Source of the DNA: Enterococcus_K sp051713825
GTDB taxonomy: Bacteria > Bacillota > Bacilli > Lactobacillales > Enterococcaceae
DNA length: 64,000 nucleotides
Reading direction: 5' to 3'
Assembly: GCF_051713825.1 (NCBI RefSeq)
Contig: NZ_JBIOQR010000001.1
Location: 1,922,001-1,986,000, forward strand
Position 1 is the first letter of the stretch, and each line of letters starts with the position of its first letter. A program made the translations under genes and the position numbers. Positions 54,093 to 63,376 of this stretch are shown in pieces. The notes beneath the pieces are model-generated. The model was not told the origin of the DNA and did no database searches. It worked only from the letters and a program-made list of their open reading frames with translations.

Positions 54093-55490
54093 TTATAAAA
54101 TGTAGCGACTTAAATCTTCGTTTTGAGCAATCGACGCTAACTTGTCGTTCACATAACTTTCTGTAATCGTGATTTCACCCATTTGCATATCAGGCGCTTC
54201 AAATAACAAATCTTCTAATAATTTTTCAAGAATTGTGTGTAAACGTCTTGCACCAATGTTATCTGTATCGCGGTTTACATCAAAGGCAATATTGGCAATT
54301 CGTTCAATCGCTTCAATGGTAAAGGTAACAGAAACATTTTCCGTCCCAATTAAAGCAATATATTGTTTCACTAAGGCATTATTTGGTTCTGTCAGAATCT
54401 TAACAAAGTCATCTGCTGTCAAATCATCTAATTCAACACGAATTGGGAAACGGCCTTGCAATTCAGGAATTAAATCACTTGGTTTAGACAAATGGAAGGC
54501 ACCAGAAGCAATAAATAAGATATGATCTGTCTGAATCGCCCCATATTTGGTATTCACTTGTGAACCTTCCACAATCGGTAAGATATCTCGTTGGACACCC
54601 TCACGTGAGACTTCACCAGACTGTTGAGATTTTGACGTGATTTTATCAATCTCATCAATGAAAATAATCCCACTTGATTCTGCCAAACGAATCGCTTCAC
54701 TGTGGATATCTGCATCATTGACTAATTTAGATGACTCTTCTTGAATTAATAACTCACGAGCTTCTTTAACTGTGACTGTTCGTTCAACTTTCTTCTTAGG
54801 AGACAATGCCCCTAATGTTTCGTTCAAATCAATCCCCATTTGCTCTAAACCATTGTTCATCGCAGGCGCAGCTTTTTTAGGTTCTTCAATCTCGATGTTC
54901 ACTTCTCGACTATCCAAAAGGCCTTTTTCTAGTTGTTCCAGGATATTCTTTCGATTCACACGGATTTCATCAGTGACTTCTTCTTGAGGCTCTTGCGGCT
55001 GTTGTGCAGCATTAAACATATTCATCATTTGTTCAAACTGATTGCCACTTTGTTTTTGTTCCTTTTTGATTCCAGGAACCAGAACTTTTACCAAACGTTG
55101 ATTGGCTTTTTTCAAAGCTTGACTATAGACTCTGCTGTATTGTTGTTTTTCAACAATTTGAATCCCGTTTTCTACTAGATCACGAACCATAGACTCGACA
55201 TCACGTCCCACGTAACCTACTTCTGTAAATTTTGTCGCTTCAACTTTTACAAATGGTGCGTTGACAACCTTGGCCAAACGACGCGCAATTTCTGTTTTAC
55301 CGACTCCTGTTGGCCCAATCATTAACATGTTTTTAGGTGTGATATCTTGCTGCATCTTTTCATCTAATTGCAATCGGCGATAACGATTACGTAAGGCAAC
55401 CGCTACAGATTTTTTTGCTGCTTGTTGGCCGATAATATATTGATCTAATTCGGATACAATCTCTTTTGGTGTTCGATTTAATTCATTCAT
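54093..55490 (-). CDS. hslU: HslU/ClpY ATPase of the HslUV protease
   Basis: In 465 residues it has TPKEIVSELDQYIIGQ at the start, Walker A IGPTGVGKTEIAR, the pore motif VGYVGRDVE, Walker B GIIFIDEIDKI and sensor ELQGRFPIRVEL. The C-terminal end is LSRYIL, the tail that activates HslV. It unfolds proteins into the HslV chamber. It lies 13 bp after hslV. Confidence 0.97.
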   Translation of the reverse strand: MNELNRTPKEIVSELDQYIIGQQAAKKSVAVALRNRYRRLQLDEKMQQDITPKNMLMIGPTGVGKTEIARRLAKVVNAPFVKVEATKFTEVGYVGRDVESMVRDLVENGIQIVEKQQYSRVYSQALKKANQRLVKVLVPGIKKEQKQSGNQFEQMMNMFNAAQQPQEPQEEVTDEIRVNRKNILEQLEKGLLDSREVNIEIEEPKKAAPAMNNGLEQMGIDLNETLGALSPKKKVERTVTVKEARELLIQEESSKLVNDADIHSEAIRLAESSGIIFIDEIDKITSKSQQSGEVSREGVQRDILPIVEGSQVNTKYGAIQTDHILFIASGAFHLSKPSDLIPELQGRFPIRVELDDLTADDFVKILTEPNNALVKQYIALIGTENVSVTFTIEAIERIANIAFDVNRDTDNIGARRLHTILEKLLEDLLFEAPDMQMGEITITESYVNDKLASIAQNEDLSRYIL

Positions 55491-55503
55491 CTTTATCCCT
55501 CTT

Positions 55504-56049
55504 TTATAATTCTTCTACAATAATATTGTGGTTTGTAAAGACACATATATCTGCGGCTATATTCAACGCATTTTCAGCAATCTGTTTGGCCGATAACTCT
55601 CCACCGTACTGTTTCATTGCGCGAGCGGCAGATAAAGCAAAGTTTCCACCTGAGCCAATTGCCAATATACCATCATCTGGAGTAATCACTTCTCCTGTTC
55701 CCGAAACTAACAGCATCTCTGTTTTATTCATTACAATCAGCATCGCTTCAAGCTTTTGCATAGATTGTTGCGTTCGCCATTCTTGTGCTAGCTCAACTGC
55801 TGCCCGTTGAAGATTTCCGTTATATTCATTTAGCTTGCCTTCAAATTTTTCTTCTAGTGTAAAGGCATCCGCTACACTTCCAGCAAAGCCAACAACGACT
55901 TCATCGTTATAAATCCGACGAACCTTTCGAGCCGTGCCCTTCATAACAACTGATTCGCCCATTGTGACTTGTCCGTCACCTGCCATCGCAAATTTACCAT
56001 CTTTTTCGACTGCACAAATCGTTGTCGAATGAAATTGTGATTCTACCAT
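55504..56049 (-). CDS. hslV: HslV/ClpQ peptidase subunit
   Basis: This 181-residue proteasome-type protease starts MVESQFHSTTICAV. After processing, the catalytic N-terminal residue would be a Thr in STTICAV or an adjacent Ser, as B. subtilis uses Ser; the prepeptide is a few residues long. GDGQVTMGESVVMKG and GSGGNFALSAARAM are family hallmarks. It forms the chamber of the HslUV protease. It lies between xerC and hslU in one operon. Confidence 0.95.
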   Translation of the reverse strand: MVESQFHSTTICAVEKDGKFAMAGDGQVTMGESVVMKGTARKVRRIYNDEVVVGFAGSVADAFTLEEKFEGKLNEYNGNLQRAAVELAQEWRTQQSMQKLEAMLIVMNKTEMLLVSGTGEVITPDDGILAIGSGGNFALSAARAMKQYGGELSAKQIAENALNIAADICVFTNHNIIVEEL

Positions 56050-56098
56050 CTATTTTCCTCCTAAAAATATCATCTAAGCCTGTTTTGTACCTCTTCTT

Positions 56099-56998
56099 TT
56101 ATGCTCGAGGATGAAAGCTACGATAATTTTTTTGTAAACTTTCTTTTGTTACATGCGCATAAATTTGAGTCGTTGAAAGGTTTGCATGTCCTAGCAATTC
56201 TTGAACCGTTCGCATATCCGCTCCATTATTTAATAAATGTGTTGCAAATGTGTGGCGAAGCATATGGGGGTGAATGTCACTATCTAAACTACTCTTTTTA
56301 ATAACTTGGTTCAGCACATATTCAATACCTGTCGCTGTAATCGGATCCCCATGATGATTAATAAAGACAAAAGAATGTTCTTTATTAAACTTACTCATCA
56401 AGACGTGGCGGCCTTTTTCAAAATATTCTTGAAGGGCATCTGCCGCAAACGAACCCAGTGGAACGTAACGCTCTTTGTTTCCTTTTCCGTGAATCAGTAA
56501 AACCCCTGAACTAAAATCAATATCCTGAATTCTCATGGTAACTGCTTCACTGACCCGTAAGCCCGAACCATAAAGAACCTCTAACAAGGCTTGATTCCGA
56601 AAGTCTAACGGTTCTGTTCCCTTCACGCTCTCAAACAAAGCATCCATTTCTTTTTCATAAAAAAAACGTGGCAATCGTAAAGTCTTCTTTTTTAAGTGAA
56701 CATAAGAAAAAGGATTCTCCTCAATTGACTCCTGTTTGAGTAAATATTGATAAAAGGAGCGGAGACTAGCAATTTTTCGACTGATAGAGTTCCTACTATA
56801 GCCTTTATCGGTCAAAAAACTTAAATAAACACGAACATCCAAATGCTGAACACTGAGCAGATCATCATTTCCAGATTCTTCTAAAAAGCGTTGGAAATTT
56901 TCAAGATCTTCTTTATATGCCTCTTGCGTCTTCTCTGAATATCCTCGTTCAACAAGAAGATATCGATAAAACTCTTTTGGCCAGTCTTTTTCAGCCAT
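56099..56998 (-). CDS. xerC: Tyrosine recombinase XerC
   Basis: I start at the ATG at 56998 (299 residues, MAEKDWPKEFYRYLL), behind GGGAGGG; an upstream in-frame start is weak. Catalytic residues are visible: Arg in YGSGLRVSEAV, Lys in HGKGNKERYVPLG, His-x2-Arg in HMLRHTFATHLLNNGAD, His in ELLGHANLSTT and Tyr in QIYAHV. With a partner it resolves chromosome dimers at dif. It heads the xerC-hslV-hslU-codY operon common in Firmicutes. Confidence 0.92.
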   Translation of the reverse strand: MAEKDWPKEFYRYLLVERGYSEKTQEAYKEDLENFQRFLEESGNDDLLSVQHLDVRVYLSFLTDKGYSRNSISRKIASLRSFYQYLLKQESIEENPFSYVHLKKKTLRLPRFFYEKEMDALFESVKGTEPLDFRNQALLEVLYGSGLRVSEAVTMRIQDIDFSSGVLLIHGKGNKERYVPLGSFAADALQEYFEKGRHVLMSKFNKEHSFVFINHHGDPITATGIEYVLNQVIKKSSLDSDIHPHMLRHTFATHLLNNGADMRTVQELLGHANLSTTQIYAHVTKESLQKNYRSFHPRA

Positions 56999-57134
56999 GT
57001 TGTCCCTCCCCTCGATAATACATGTACAATGTAGCACACCGATTTTAAAAAAACAAATGAATTGTCAGAATTTAATTAATATTTCAAAGTTTGTTCACAA
57101 TTGACACAATTCATTCATGAAAGAAGTTAATAAT

Positions 57135-57770
57135 TCACGAATTAACCGACTCTTTAACCCCAAACGCTAGCCACTGCATTCGTTGCTCAAACTGCGCAAT
57201 TGTTTTTTCAATAGGCTGTTCGTACAGTAAATGAGCTTTAATCAACTCATGCATCACGGCTGTCAAAAAGACAATAAATTCTTGATACTCTCGACCATTT
57301 TCAAGCTTCAGCTGCTTGGTATCAATCAACTGAAAGAATTGTTTTTGAATTTCTAAGGAAGAATCCTTCTCTGTCTGTAGTTCTGTGGTCTTCGTTCTCG
57401 AAGACTTCTTGAACTCTTCTTGATGTAACAACATCATTCGATAATAATCAGCATACATCTCTTGGCTATAACAAGTTAAAAGTCGTTTAAAATACTCAGA
57501 AAGCGCAACAAATAAATCCCCTTGCTTTTCCTTCAGCACTTCAAATATTAATTGATGGGCATCAATTGAAATGTACTCATAAAAATAGCCATACAGATCT
57601 TCCAAATTCTCAAAATATTTATAAAACGCACCTCGAGAAATCTTGGCTTCGGCGATAATCGCTGCAACACGCGCTTGTTTTAACGGATGAGCTGAAAACT
57701 CATGAAGCGCCGCCGCTCGTATACGTGCCTGTTTTTCTTCAGGTAAGTGATAAAATGTTTGACTTGGCAT
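57135..57770 (-). CDS. TetR/AcrR-family transcriptional regulator
   Basis: The ATG at 57770 (211 residues) follows GGAGG at 9-bp spacing; a longer frame upstream runs back into trmFO and is not real. The N-terminal TetR domain reads RVAAIIAEAKISRGAFYKYFENLEDLYGYF. The C-terminal ligand domain is all helical with no recognisable ligand class. It lies just downstream of trmFO, behind a terminator. Targets unknown. Confidence 0.88.
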   Translation of the reverse strand: MPSQTFYHLPEEKQARIRAAALHEFSAHPLKQARVAAIIAEAKISRGAFYKYFENLEDLYGYFYEYISIDAHQLIFEVLKEKQGDLFVALSEYFKRLLTCYSQEMYADYYRMMLLHQEEFKKSSRTKTTELQTEKDSSLEIQKQFFQLIDTKQLKLENGREYQEFIVFLTAVMHELIKAHLLYEQPIEKTIAQFEQRMQWLAFGVKESVNS

Positions 57771-57813
57771 AACTCGTTTTCCTCCATCATTTATTCTTAT
57801 CAGTAAAATAGCC

Positions 57814-57855
57814 AAAAAATAGTGGGCCAAGAAGGTGGTTCTCCTTCCTGCCCCA
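57814..57855 (-). terminator. Terminator of trmFO
   Basis: On the minus strand GGGGCAGGAAGG pairs with CCTTCTTGGCCC through one small bulge and is followed by TATTTTTT. It starts 19 bp after the trmFO stop. Confidence 0.8.
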
Positions 57856-57873
57856 TTATACGATTCTCTTTTA

Positions 57874-59181
57874 CTAAACGAAAGTTGCTTTGATTTCTTC
57901 ATTGGCCTCTAAAGCTCGAGCGGCGATTGCTTCATAGCGTGATTTTTTATCACGAATTCGCTCAGGTAGCTCTGGGAATAAGCCGTAATTAGCATTCATC
58001 GGTTGGAAGTGTTTGCCTTCTGCATGAGTAATGTAATACGCCATACTACCGATTGCTGTTTCTCTAGGGAAAATAACTGGCGCTTCTTCTTTTGCCAAAC
58101 GAGCGGCATTGATTCCAGCCAAAAGTCCGCTAGCTGCACTCTCAACGTAGCCTTCAACCCCAGTCATTTGACCAGCAAAAAACAGATTGTCTCGTTTTTT
58201 TGATTGATACGTTGGCTCCAATAACTCAGGTGAATTCATGAAGCTATTTCTATGCATAACACCATAACGAACAAATTCAGCATTCTCTAACCCTGGAATC
58301 ATTTGGAAAACACGTTTTTGTTCGCCCCATTTTAAATGTGTTTGGAAGCCAACAATATTATACAGTGAGCCAGCTGCGTTATCTTGACGCAATTGAATCA
58401 CCGCATACGGACGTTTCCCCGTCTTAGGATCTTCCAATCCAACTGGTTTCATCGGACCAAACAACATCGTTTTAAACCCACGCTGCGCCATAACCTCGAT
58501 TGGCATACAGCCCTCAAAGTATTTTTCTTTTTCAAACGTCTTCAAAGGAACCACTTCTGCATTAACTAAGGCTTCATGAAACGCTGTAAACTCTTCTTCT
58601 GTCATCGGACAGTTGAGATAAGCTGCTTCGCCCTTATCGTAACGTGATTTTAGATATACCTTGTCCATATCAATTGTTGCTTTATCAATAATAGGCGCAG
58701 CCGCATCATAGAAATAAAACCCATCCGAGCCGTTAAATTCTTTGATTGCTTCAGCTAAAGGCGCAGAAGTCAAAGGTCCTGTTGCAATAATCGTAATCCC
58801 TTCAGGAATCTGTGTCACTTCTTCATTCACAACTGTTACTAATGGATGTTCTTTGACGCGTTGTGTTATTGTTTGCGAAAAACTGTCTCTATCAACAGCT
58901 AGAGCGCCCCCTGCTGGAACTGCTGTTTGATCGGCTGAAGTGATAACAACAGAATTTAATCGTCTCATTTCTTCTTTTAACAAACCTACAGCATTGGCTA
59001 AACTATTTCCTCTTAAAGAGTTTGAGCAGACTAACTCTGCAAAATTTTCTGTTTGATGAGCCTCTGTCGATTTGACTGGGCGCATTTCATATAGACGTAC
59101 AGGTACACCAGATTGTGCAACTTGCCAAGCTGCTTCGCTTCCTGCAAGTCCAGCACCAATAACATTCACTGTTTGAACCAT
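57874..59181 (-). CDS. trmFO: Folate-dependent tRNA (uracil-5-)-methyltransferase TrmFO
   Basis: This FAD protein forms ribothymidine at tRNA position 54 using methylenetetrahydrofolate. The ATG at 59181 (435 residues) has GAGGGG; an in-frame ATG six codons upstream is within that site. N-terminal FAD loop VNVIGAGLAGSEAAWQVA, the motif VCSNSLRGNSLANAVGLLKEE, and QMTGVEGYVESAASGLLAGI near the C-terminus are diagnostic (gid family). It follows topA by 49 bp. Confidence 0.96.
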   Translation of the reverse strand: MVQTVNVIGAGLAGSEAAWQVAQSGVPVRLYEMRPVKSTEAHQTENFAELVCSNSLRGNSLANAVGLLKEEMRRLNSVVITSADQTAVPAGGALAVDRDSFSQTITQRVKEHPLVTVVNEEVTQIPEGITIIATGPLTSAPLAEAIKEFNGSDGFYFYDAAAPIIDKATIDMDKVYLKSRYDKGEAAYLNCPMTEEEFTAFHEALVNAEVVPLKTFEKEKYFEGCMPIEVMAQRGFKTMLFGPMKPVGLEDPKTGKRPYAVIQLRQDNAAGSLYNIVGFQTHLKWGEQKRVFQMIPGLENAEFVRYGVMHRNSFMNSPELLEPTYQSKKRDNLFFAGQMTGVEGYVESAASGLLAGINAARLAKEEAPVIFPRETAIGSMAYYITHAEGKHFQPMNANYGLFPELPERIRDKKSRYEAIAARALEANEEIKATFV

Positions 59182-59230
59182 GAAACCCCTCTTTTCCACT
59201 TAGATATATTTCTTCAACGTAATTAATGAG

Positions 59231-61309
59231 TTACTTTTGAACATTTTCTTTATAGTCACCGTTAACACAGACAACTTGTTTGCCACCTTTGACTTTCTTC
59301 TCAACTAAATACTTACCACATTTCGGACAATCTCGTCCAACTGGTTTATCCCAAGAAGTAAACTCACATTCAGGGTATCGATTACAGCCAAAGAAAATTC
59401 GGTTTTTCTTGGATTTTCTTTCCACAACCTGTCCCTCATGACAAACTGGGCAAGTCACACCGATTTCCTTAATAATCGGTTTGGTGTTGCGGCACTCTGG
59501 AAAATTACTACATGCGTAAAACTTCCCATATTTGCCTAATTTGATAACCATAGGATGCCCACACAAATCACAATCAAAGCCAGCTGGTTCATCTTTAATT
59601 TGAACTTTTTCAATTTGTTCTTCTGCTTTTGTTAGCTCCACTTCAAAAGGTTTGTAGAAACGATCGACAACTTTAATCCAGTCCTCTTTCCCTTCTTCAA
59701 CCTTATCCAAATCACCTTCCATGCCAGCAGTAAAGTGGATATCCACAATTTGTGGGAAGAAATCAACAATCAGCGAATTAACAATTTCTCCTAATTCAGT
59801 TGGTTCAAAACGTTTTTGAGCCAGTTTGACATAATAACGACGTTGAATCGTATCTAAAGTTGGCGCATATGTTGATGGACGCCCCACTCCATTTTCTTCT
59901 AACGCTTTGATTAGGGTTGCTTCACTAAAACGAGCAGGCGGTTGTGTGAAATGTTGTTTTGGTTCAATATCAACTGAATTCACTACATCACCCACTTCTA
60001 AATCCGGCAAGATGTTCTCTTTATCTTCTTTGCCATCATCTCGTCCTTCAACGTAAACCTGCATAAACCCTTTAAACTTAACCTTTGATCCATTAGCGAT
60101 AAACGTTACGCCATTTTGTTCTAAGGTGACTTTCATCGTATCAAGGATTGCTGGTGTCATTTGACTAGCCACAAACCGAGACCAAATAAGTGTATAAAGT
60201 TTTAACTGATCCTTATCCAAATATTTTTTCATCTCATCAGGTGTTCTCAACGCACTGGATGGTCGAACCGCTTCATGGGCATCCTGCGCGCCTTGCGCAT
60301 TCTTTGCTTTGCGCCCACCATGAGCAGAAAACTGTTTTCCATAAGTGGTTTCGATGAATTCTGCTGCTTCATTTTTAGCACTATCAGCTATCCGAGTTGA
60401 ATCTGTACGCATATACGTAATTAACCCGACCGTTCCCTGTTTCCCTAAGGCAATTCCTTCATAGAGTTGTTGGGCTACCATCATCGTTTTTCTTGTTCGG
60501 AAGTTTAATTTACGAGCTGCTTCTTGTTGCAAACTACTTGTTGTAAAAGGTAAGGCTGGATTTCTTTTACGTTCTTTCTTTTCAACCTTAGTCACAGAAT
60601 AGTCTTTCCCATTTAGGCGTTGTGTCACTTCTTTAACCGCTTCGGCATTCGGTAACTTTTTCTTTTTCCCATCAACGCCCCAGAAGTTTGCTTTGAATTT
60701 TTTCTTTTCCTTTTTGAAATTCCCGTCAATACTCCAATACTCTTCTGGAATAAAGGCACGAATTTCTTTTTCGCGGTCAATGATAATCTTCAGCGCAACG
60801 GATTGAACTCGTCCAGCACTCAAGCCTTTTTTGACTTTACGCCAAAGAATTGGACTAATCGAGTAGCCTACTAGACGATCTAATACACGTCTTGCTTGTT
60901 GTGCATCAACCAAGTCAACATCAATCGTTTTTGGCTCTTTAAATGCCGCTTTTACTGCTTCTTTTGTGATTTCATTAAAGACAACACGATTTTTATCTGA
61001 TAAATCCAGCCCTAATAAATAGGCCAAATGCCACGCTATAGCTTCCCCTTCTCTATCCGGGTCACTTGCGAGAAAGACTTTATCGGCTTTTTTGGCAGCC
61101 GCTTTTAGACTCTTAATTACATCGCCTTTTCCACGAATTGAAATATAGTGTGGCTCATAATTGTTTTCAACATCGATTCCCATCTTACTCTTAGGTAAAT
61201 CTCTGATATGCCCCACACTCGCCATTACTTTATAATTTCTTCCAAGATACTTTTCAATAGTTTTTGCTTTCGCAGGTGATTCTACGATTACTAGATATTT
61301 ATACGCCAT
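59231..61309 (-). CDS. topA: DNA topoisomerase I
   Basis: The ATG at 61309 (692 residues, MAYKYLVIVESPAKAKTIEKY) is chosen; 27 extra in-frame codons upstream are not conserved in type. The TOPRIM domain DPDREGEAIAWHL, active Tyr in GLITYMRTDSTR, and three C-terminal Cys4 zinc ribbons (starting CDLCGHPMVIK, CPVCHEGQV and CPKCGKYLV) show a full-length enzyme. It relaxes negative supercoils. The 274-bp gap between it and dprA holds no gene. Confidence 0.96.
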   Translation of the reverse strand: MAYKYLVIVESPAKAKTIEKYLGRNYKVMASVGHIRDLPKSKMGIDVENNYEPHYISIRGKGDVIKSLKAAAKKADKVFLASDPDREGEAIAWHLAYLLGLDLSDKNRVVFNEITKEAVKAAFKEPKTIDVDLVDAQQARRVLDRLVGYSISPILWRKVKKGLSAGRVQSVALKIIIDREKEIRAFIPEEYWSIDGNFKKEKKKFKANFWGVDGKKKKLPNAEAVKEVTQRLNGKDYSVTKVEKKERKRNPALPFTTSSLQQEAARKLNFRTRKTMMVAQQLYEGIALGKQGTVGLITYMRTDSTRIADSAKNEAAEFIETTYGKQFSAHGGRKAKNAQGAQDAHEAVRPSSALRTPDEMKKYLDKDQLKLYTLIWSRFVASQMTPAILDTMKVTLEQNGVTFIANGSKVKFKGFMQVYVEGRDDGKEDKENILPDLEVGDVVNSVDIEPKQHFTQPPARFSEATLIKALEENGVGRPSTYAPTLDTIQRRYYVKLAQKRFEPTELGEIVNSLIVDFFPQIVDIHFTAGMEGDLDKVEEGKEDWIKVVDRFYKPFEVELTKAEEQIEKVQIKDEPAGFDCDLCGHPMVIKLGKYGKFYACSNFPECRNTKPIIKEIGVTCPVCHEGQVVERKSKKNRIFFGCNRYPECEFTSWDKPVGRDCPKCGKYLVEKKVKGGKQVVCVNGDYKENVQK

Positions 61310-61664
61310 TAGTGGATGGACTCCTTTCGCGTTTCGAGTTCCTACTATATATATGTGAATAAAACAAACACACAAATCGTAGCTTATCATATCTATTCAA
61401 AAAAGGTTTGTCAAGGAAGGAATTAGTTTCGTTAAAAAAAAGTTACTGAAAAAGTCTTAAAAAGAACAAAAATAAATTATTCATATGGTTCTCGCTTCTT
61501 TTGTTTAACAAGCGATACAGAGATATCTATTCAATAAAGCCTTCTTTAATAGAAGGAAAAATTTTGCTTGTACAAAAAATTCTCATTCGATAAGGAAAAC
61601 GAGCTCTACGCTAGTTTATTTAAATGACAACAAGCCACCTATTTCTTACACAAAAGAGAGTCAA

Positions 61665-62531
61665 TCACAGAAAGTGATGAAGCTCGTCCAATATATCTTT
61701 TGCTGAAAACACGCATTTTGCGCCATCTTGAATCAAATTATGACAACCATCTGAGTGGCCAGATAAAATATCACCAGGGACCGCAAAAACCTCACGCCCA
61801 TACTCCATTGCCATCTGAGCCGTTATCAACGAACCACTTCTTTTTTTCGCCTCTATAATACACGTACCTAATGAAAGACCCGCAATAATCCGGTTTCTCA
61901 TTGGAAAGTGATGACGTTTGGGTCCAACACCGCTAGGATATTCAGAGACTAATAAATGATTTTTAGCTATCTCCAATTGAAGCTCCCTAGACGAACTGGG
62001 GTAACAACAATCTAACCCTGTTCCAATTACTCCAATTGCTTGGCCACCAAGCGACAGAACCTTGGCATGACTCTGTGCGTCAATCCCTTTGGCTAGCCCA
62101 CTAACAATCACAAATTCGTTAGTAACCAAGGTTGGAATCAAACGACTCACTACCTGCGTGCCATAATTGGTCGCCTCCCTAGCGCCTACAAAAGAAAGCT
62201 TCTTTTCCATTAAAAGAGACAAATTCCCTTCATAAAATAAAAAGATTGGTGGATACGGAATCTCCAATAAAATCTCAGGATACTCTTCATTCAAACAAAA
62301 CAAATAAGTCTGTTCTTGTTTTTTTTCTTCAATCAGCTCATCTGATAGCTCCCGCCAAGATTCACGAAACGCTTGTTCATGCTGCCTTTCAACCGCTAGA
62401 TAGACAATTTCTCCTAAACTAAAATGTGTATACTGCTTTTCTAGTGCATACTTAATTAAGCGCCAACTTCCTCGCAGACTAATTCCTCGACAAAATAAAA
62501 GCTTAAATAGTAAGCTTTCTAATTCATACAT
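61665..62531 (-). CDS. dprA: DNA processing protein DprA
   Basis: The ATG at 62531 (288 residues, MYELESLL) follows AAGGGGGA. The Rossmann-like core reads SFVGAREATNYG, VSGLAKGIDAQSH, IGVIGTGLDCCYPSSS and KKRSGSLITAQMAMEYGREV. DprA loads RecA onto incoming single-stranded DNA during transformation. It is one of the standard genes between rnhB and topA in this group, and does not by itself prove natural competence. Confidence 0.94.
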   Translation of the reverse strand: MYELESLLFKLLFCRGISLRGSWRLIKYALEKQYTHFSLGEIVYLAVERQHEQAFRESWRELSDELIEEKKQEQTYLFCLNEEYPEILLEIPYPPIFLFYEGNLSLLMEKKLSFVGAREATNYGTQVVSRLIPTLVTNEFVIVSGLAKGIDAQSHAKVLSLGGQAIGVIGTGLDCCYPSSSRELQLEIAKNHLLVSEYPSGVGPKRHHFPMRNRIIAGLSLGTCIIEAKKRSGSLITAQMAMEYGREVFAVPGDILSGHSDGCHNLIQDGAKCVFSAKDILDELHHFL

Positions 62532-62604
62532 AAAAAATCCCCCTTCTTTTTCCATACTCATCAAAGTAAGTATGCGCAAAAAAAGAGGCATTTCATTTAT
62601 TTTT

Positions 62605-63375
62605 TTATTTTACATAATTTTTGACTGGTGCAAAAGTTAAACGGTGAATCGGCGTAATCCCATGCTCTTCTAAAGCAAGTAGATGCTCTTTGGTGCCGTA
62701 ACCTGCATTTCTTTCAAAACCGTAGAACGGGTACTCCAAGCTATACTCCTTCATCAAACGATCTCGAGTGACTTTAGCGATAATACTGGCAGCCGCAATT
62801 GAAATAGACCGTGCATCACCCTTTATTAAACTTTGTTGAGCCGTTTCCATAGGTAAAGTCATCGCGTCTACCAATAAATAATCAGGCGTTTTTGAAAGCT
62901 GTTCAACTGCTAGCATCATCGCTTTTTTGCTCGCCTGATAGATGTTAATTGCGTCGATTTCTGTTTGATCAACAAGACCAATCCCAATAGCAACAGCCTT
63001 TTGATTAATCTCATCAAACAACTGATTTCGTTTGGCTTCTGAAAGCTGTTTGGAGTCATTTAATCCTAAAATGTCGCAATCCTTAGGTAGGATAACCGCT
63101 GCTGAAATAACCGGACCCGCCAATGGACCGCGACCAACTTCATCAATTCCCGCAATTAATTGATAACCTTCTTTATAGGCTTGTTGCTCAAACTGGCTCA
63201 TTTCTTGCCGCTTTTTCAGTAAAGCCACTTGCTTCTCTAATTTTCTATCAAACTGTTTTAACGCTGTCTGAACGCCCGCCCGAGAATCTTCTCGCAAACT
63301 TTTTACATAGGGATCTTCAGCGGTCGTTATCGTTACTAATTTTTGTTTTATATCCGCAATCGATTCAGGTTTCAT
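62605..63375 (-). CDS. rnhB: Ribonuclease HII
   Basis: The ATG at 63375 (256 residues) overlaps the rbgA stop region (TAAAATG), which gives translational coupling; longer starts at 63387 or 63396 are possible. Catalytic acidic residues are in AGIDEVGRGPLAGPV, GLNDSKQLSEAKR and YLLVDAMTLP. It removes RNA from RNA-DNA hybrids. The N-terminal about 70 residues form the extra domain typical of Firmicute HII enzymes. Confidence 0.94.
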   Translation of the reverse strand: MKPESIADIKQKLVTITTAEDPYVKSLREDSRAGVQTALKQFDRKLEKQVALLKKRQEMSQFEQQAYKEGYQLIAGIDEVGRGPLAGPVISAAVILPKDCDILGLNDSKQLSEAKRNQLFDEINQKAVAIGIGLVDQTEIDAINIYQASKKAMMLAVEQLSKTPDYLLVDAMTLPMETAQQSLIKGDARSISIAAASIIAKVTRDRLMKEYSLEYPFYGFERNAGYGTKEHLLALEEHGITPIHRLTFAPVKNYVK

Positions 63376-63376
63376 T

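Noticed and set aside
54169..54525. 118-codon plus-strand frame
   Set aside because: Antisense to hslU with no ribosome site.
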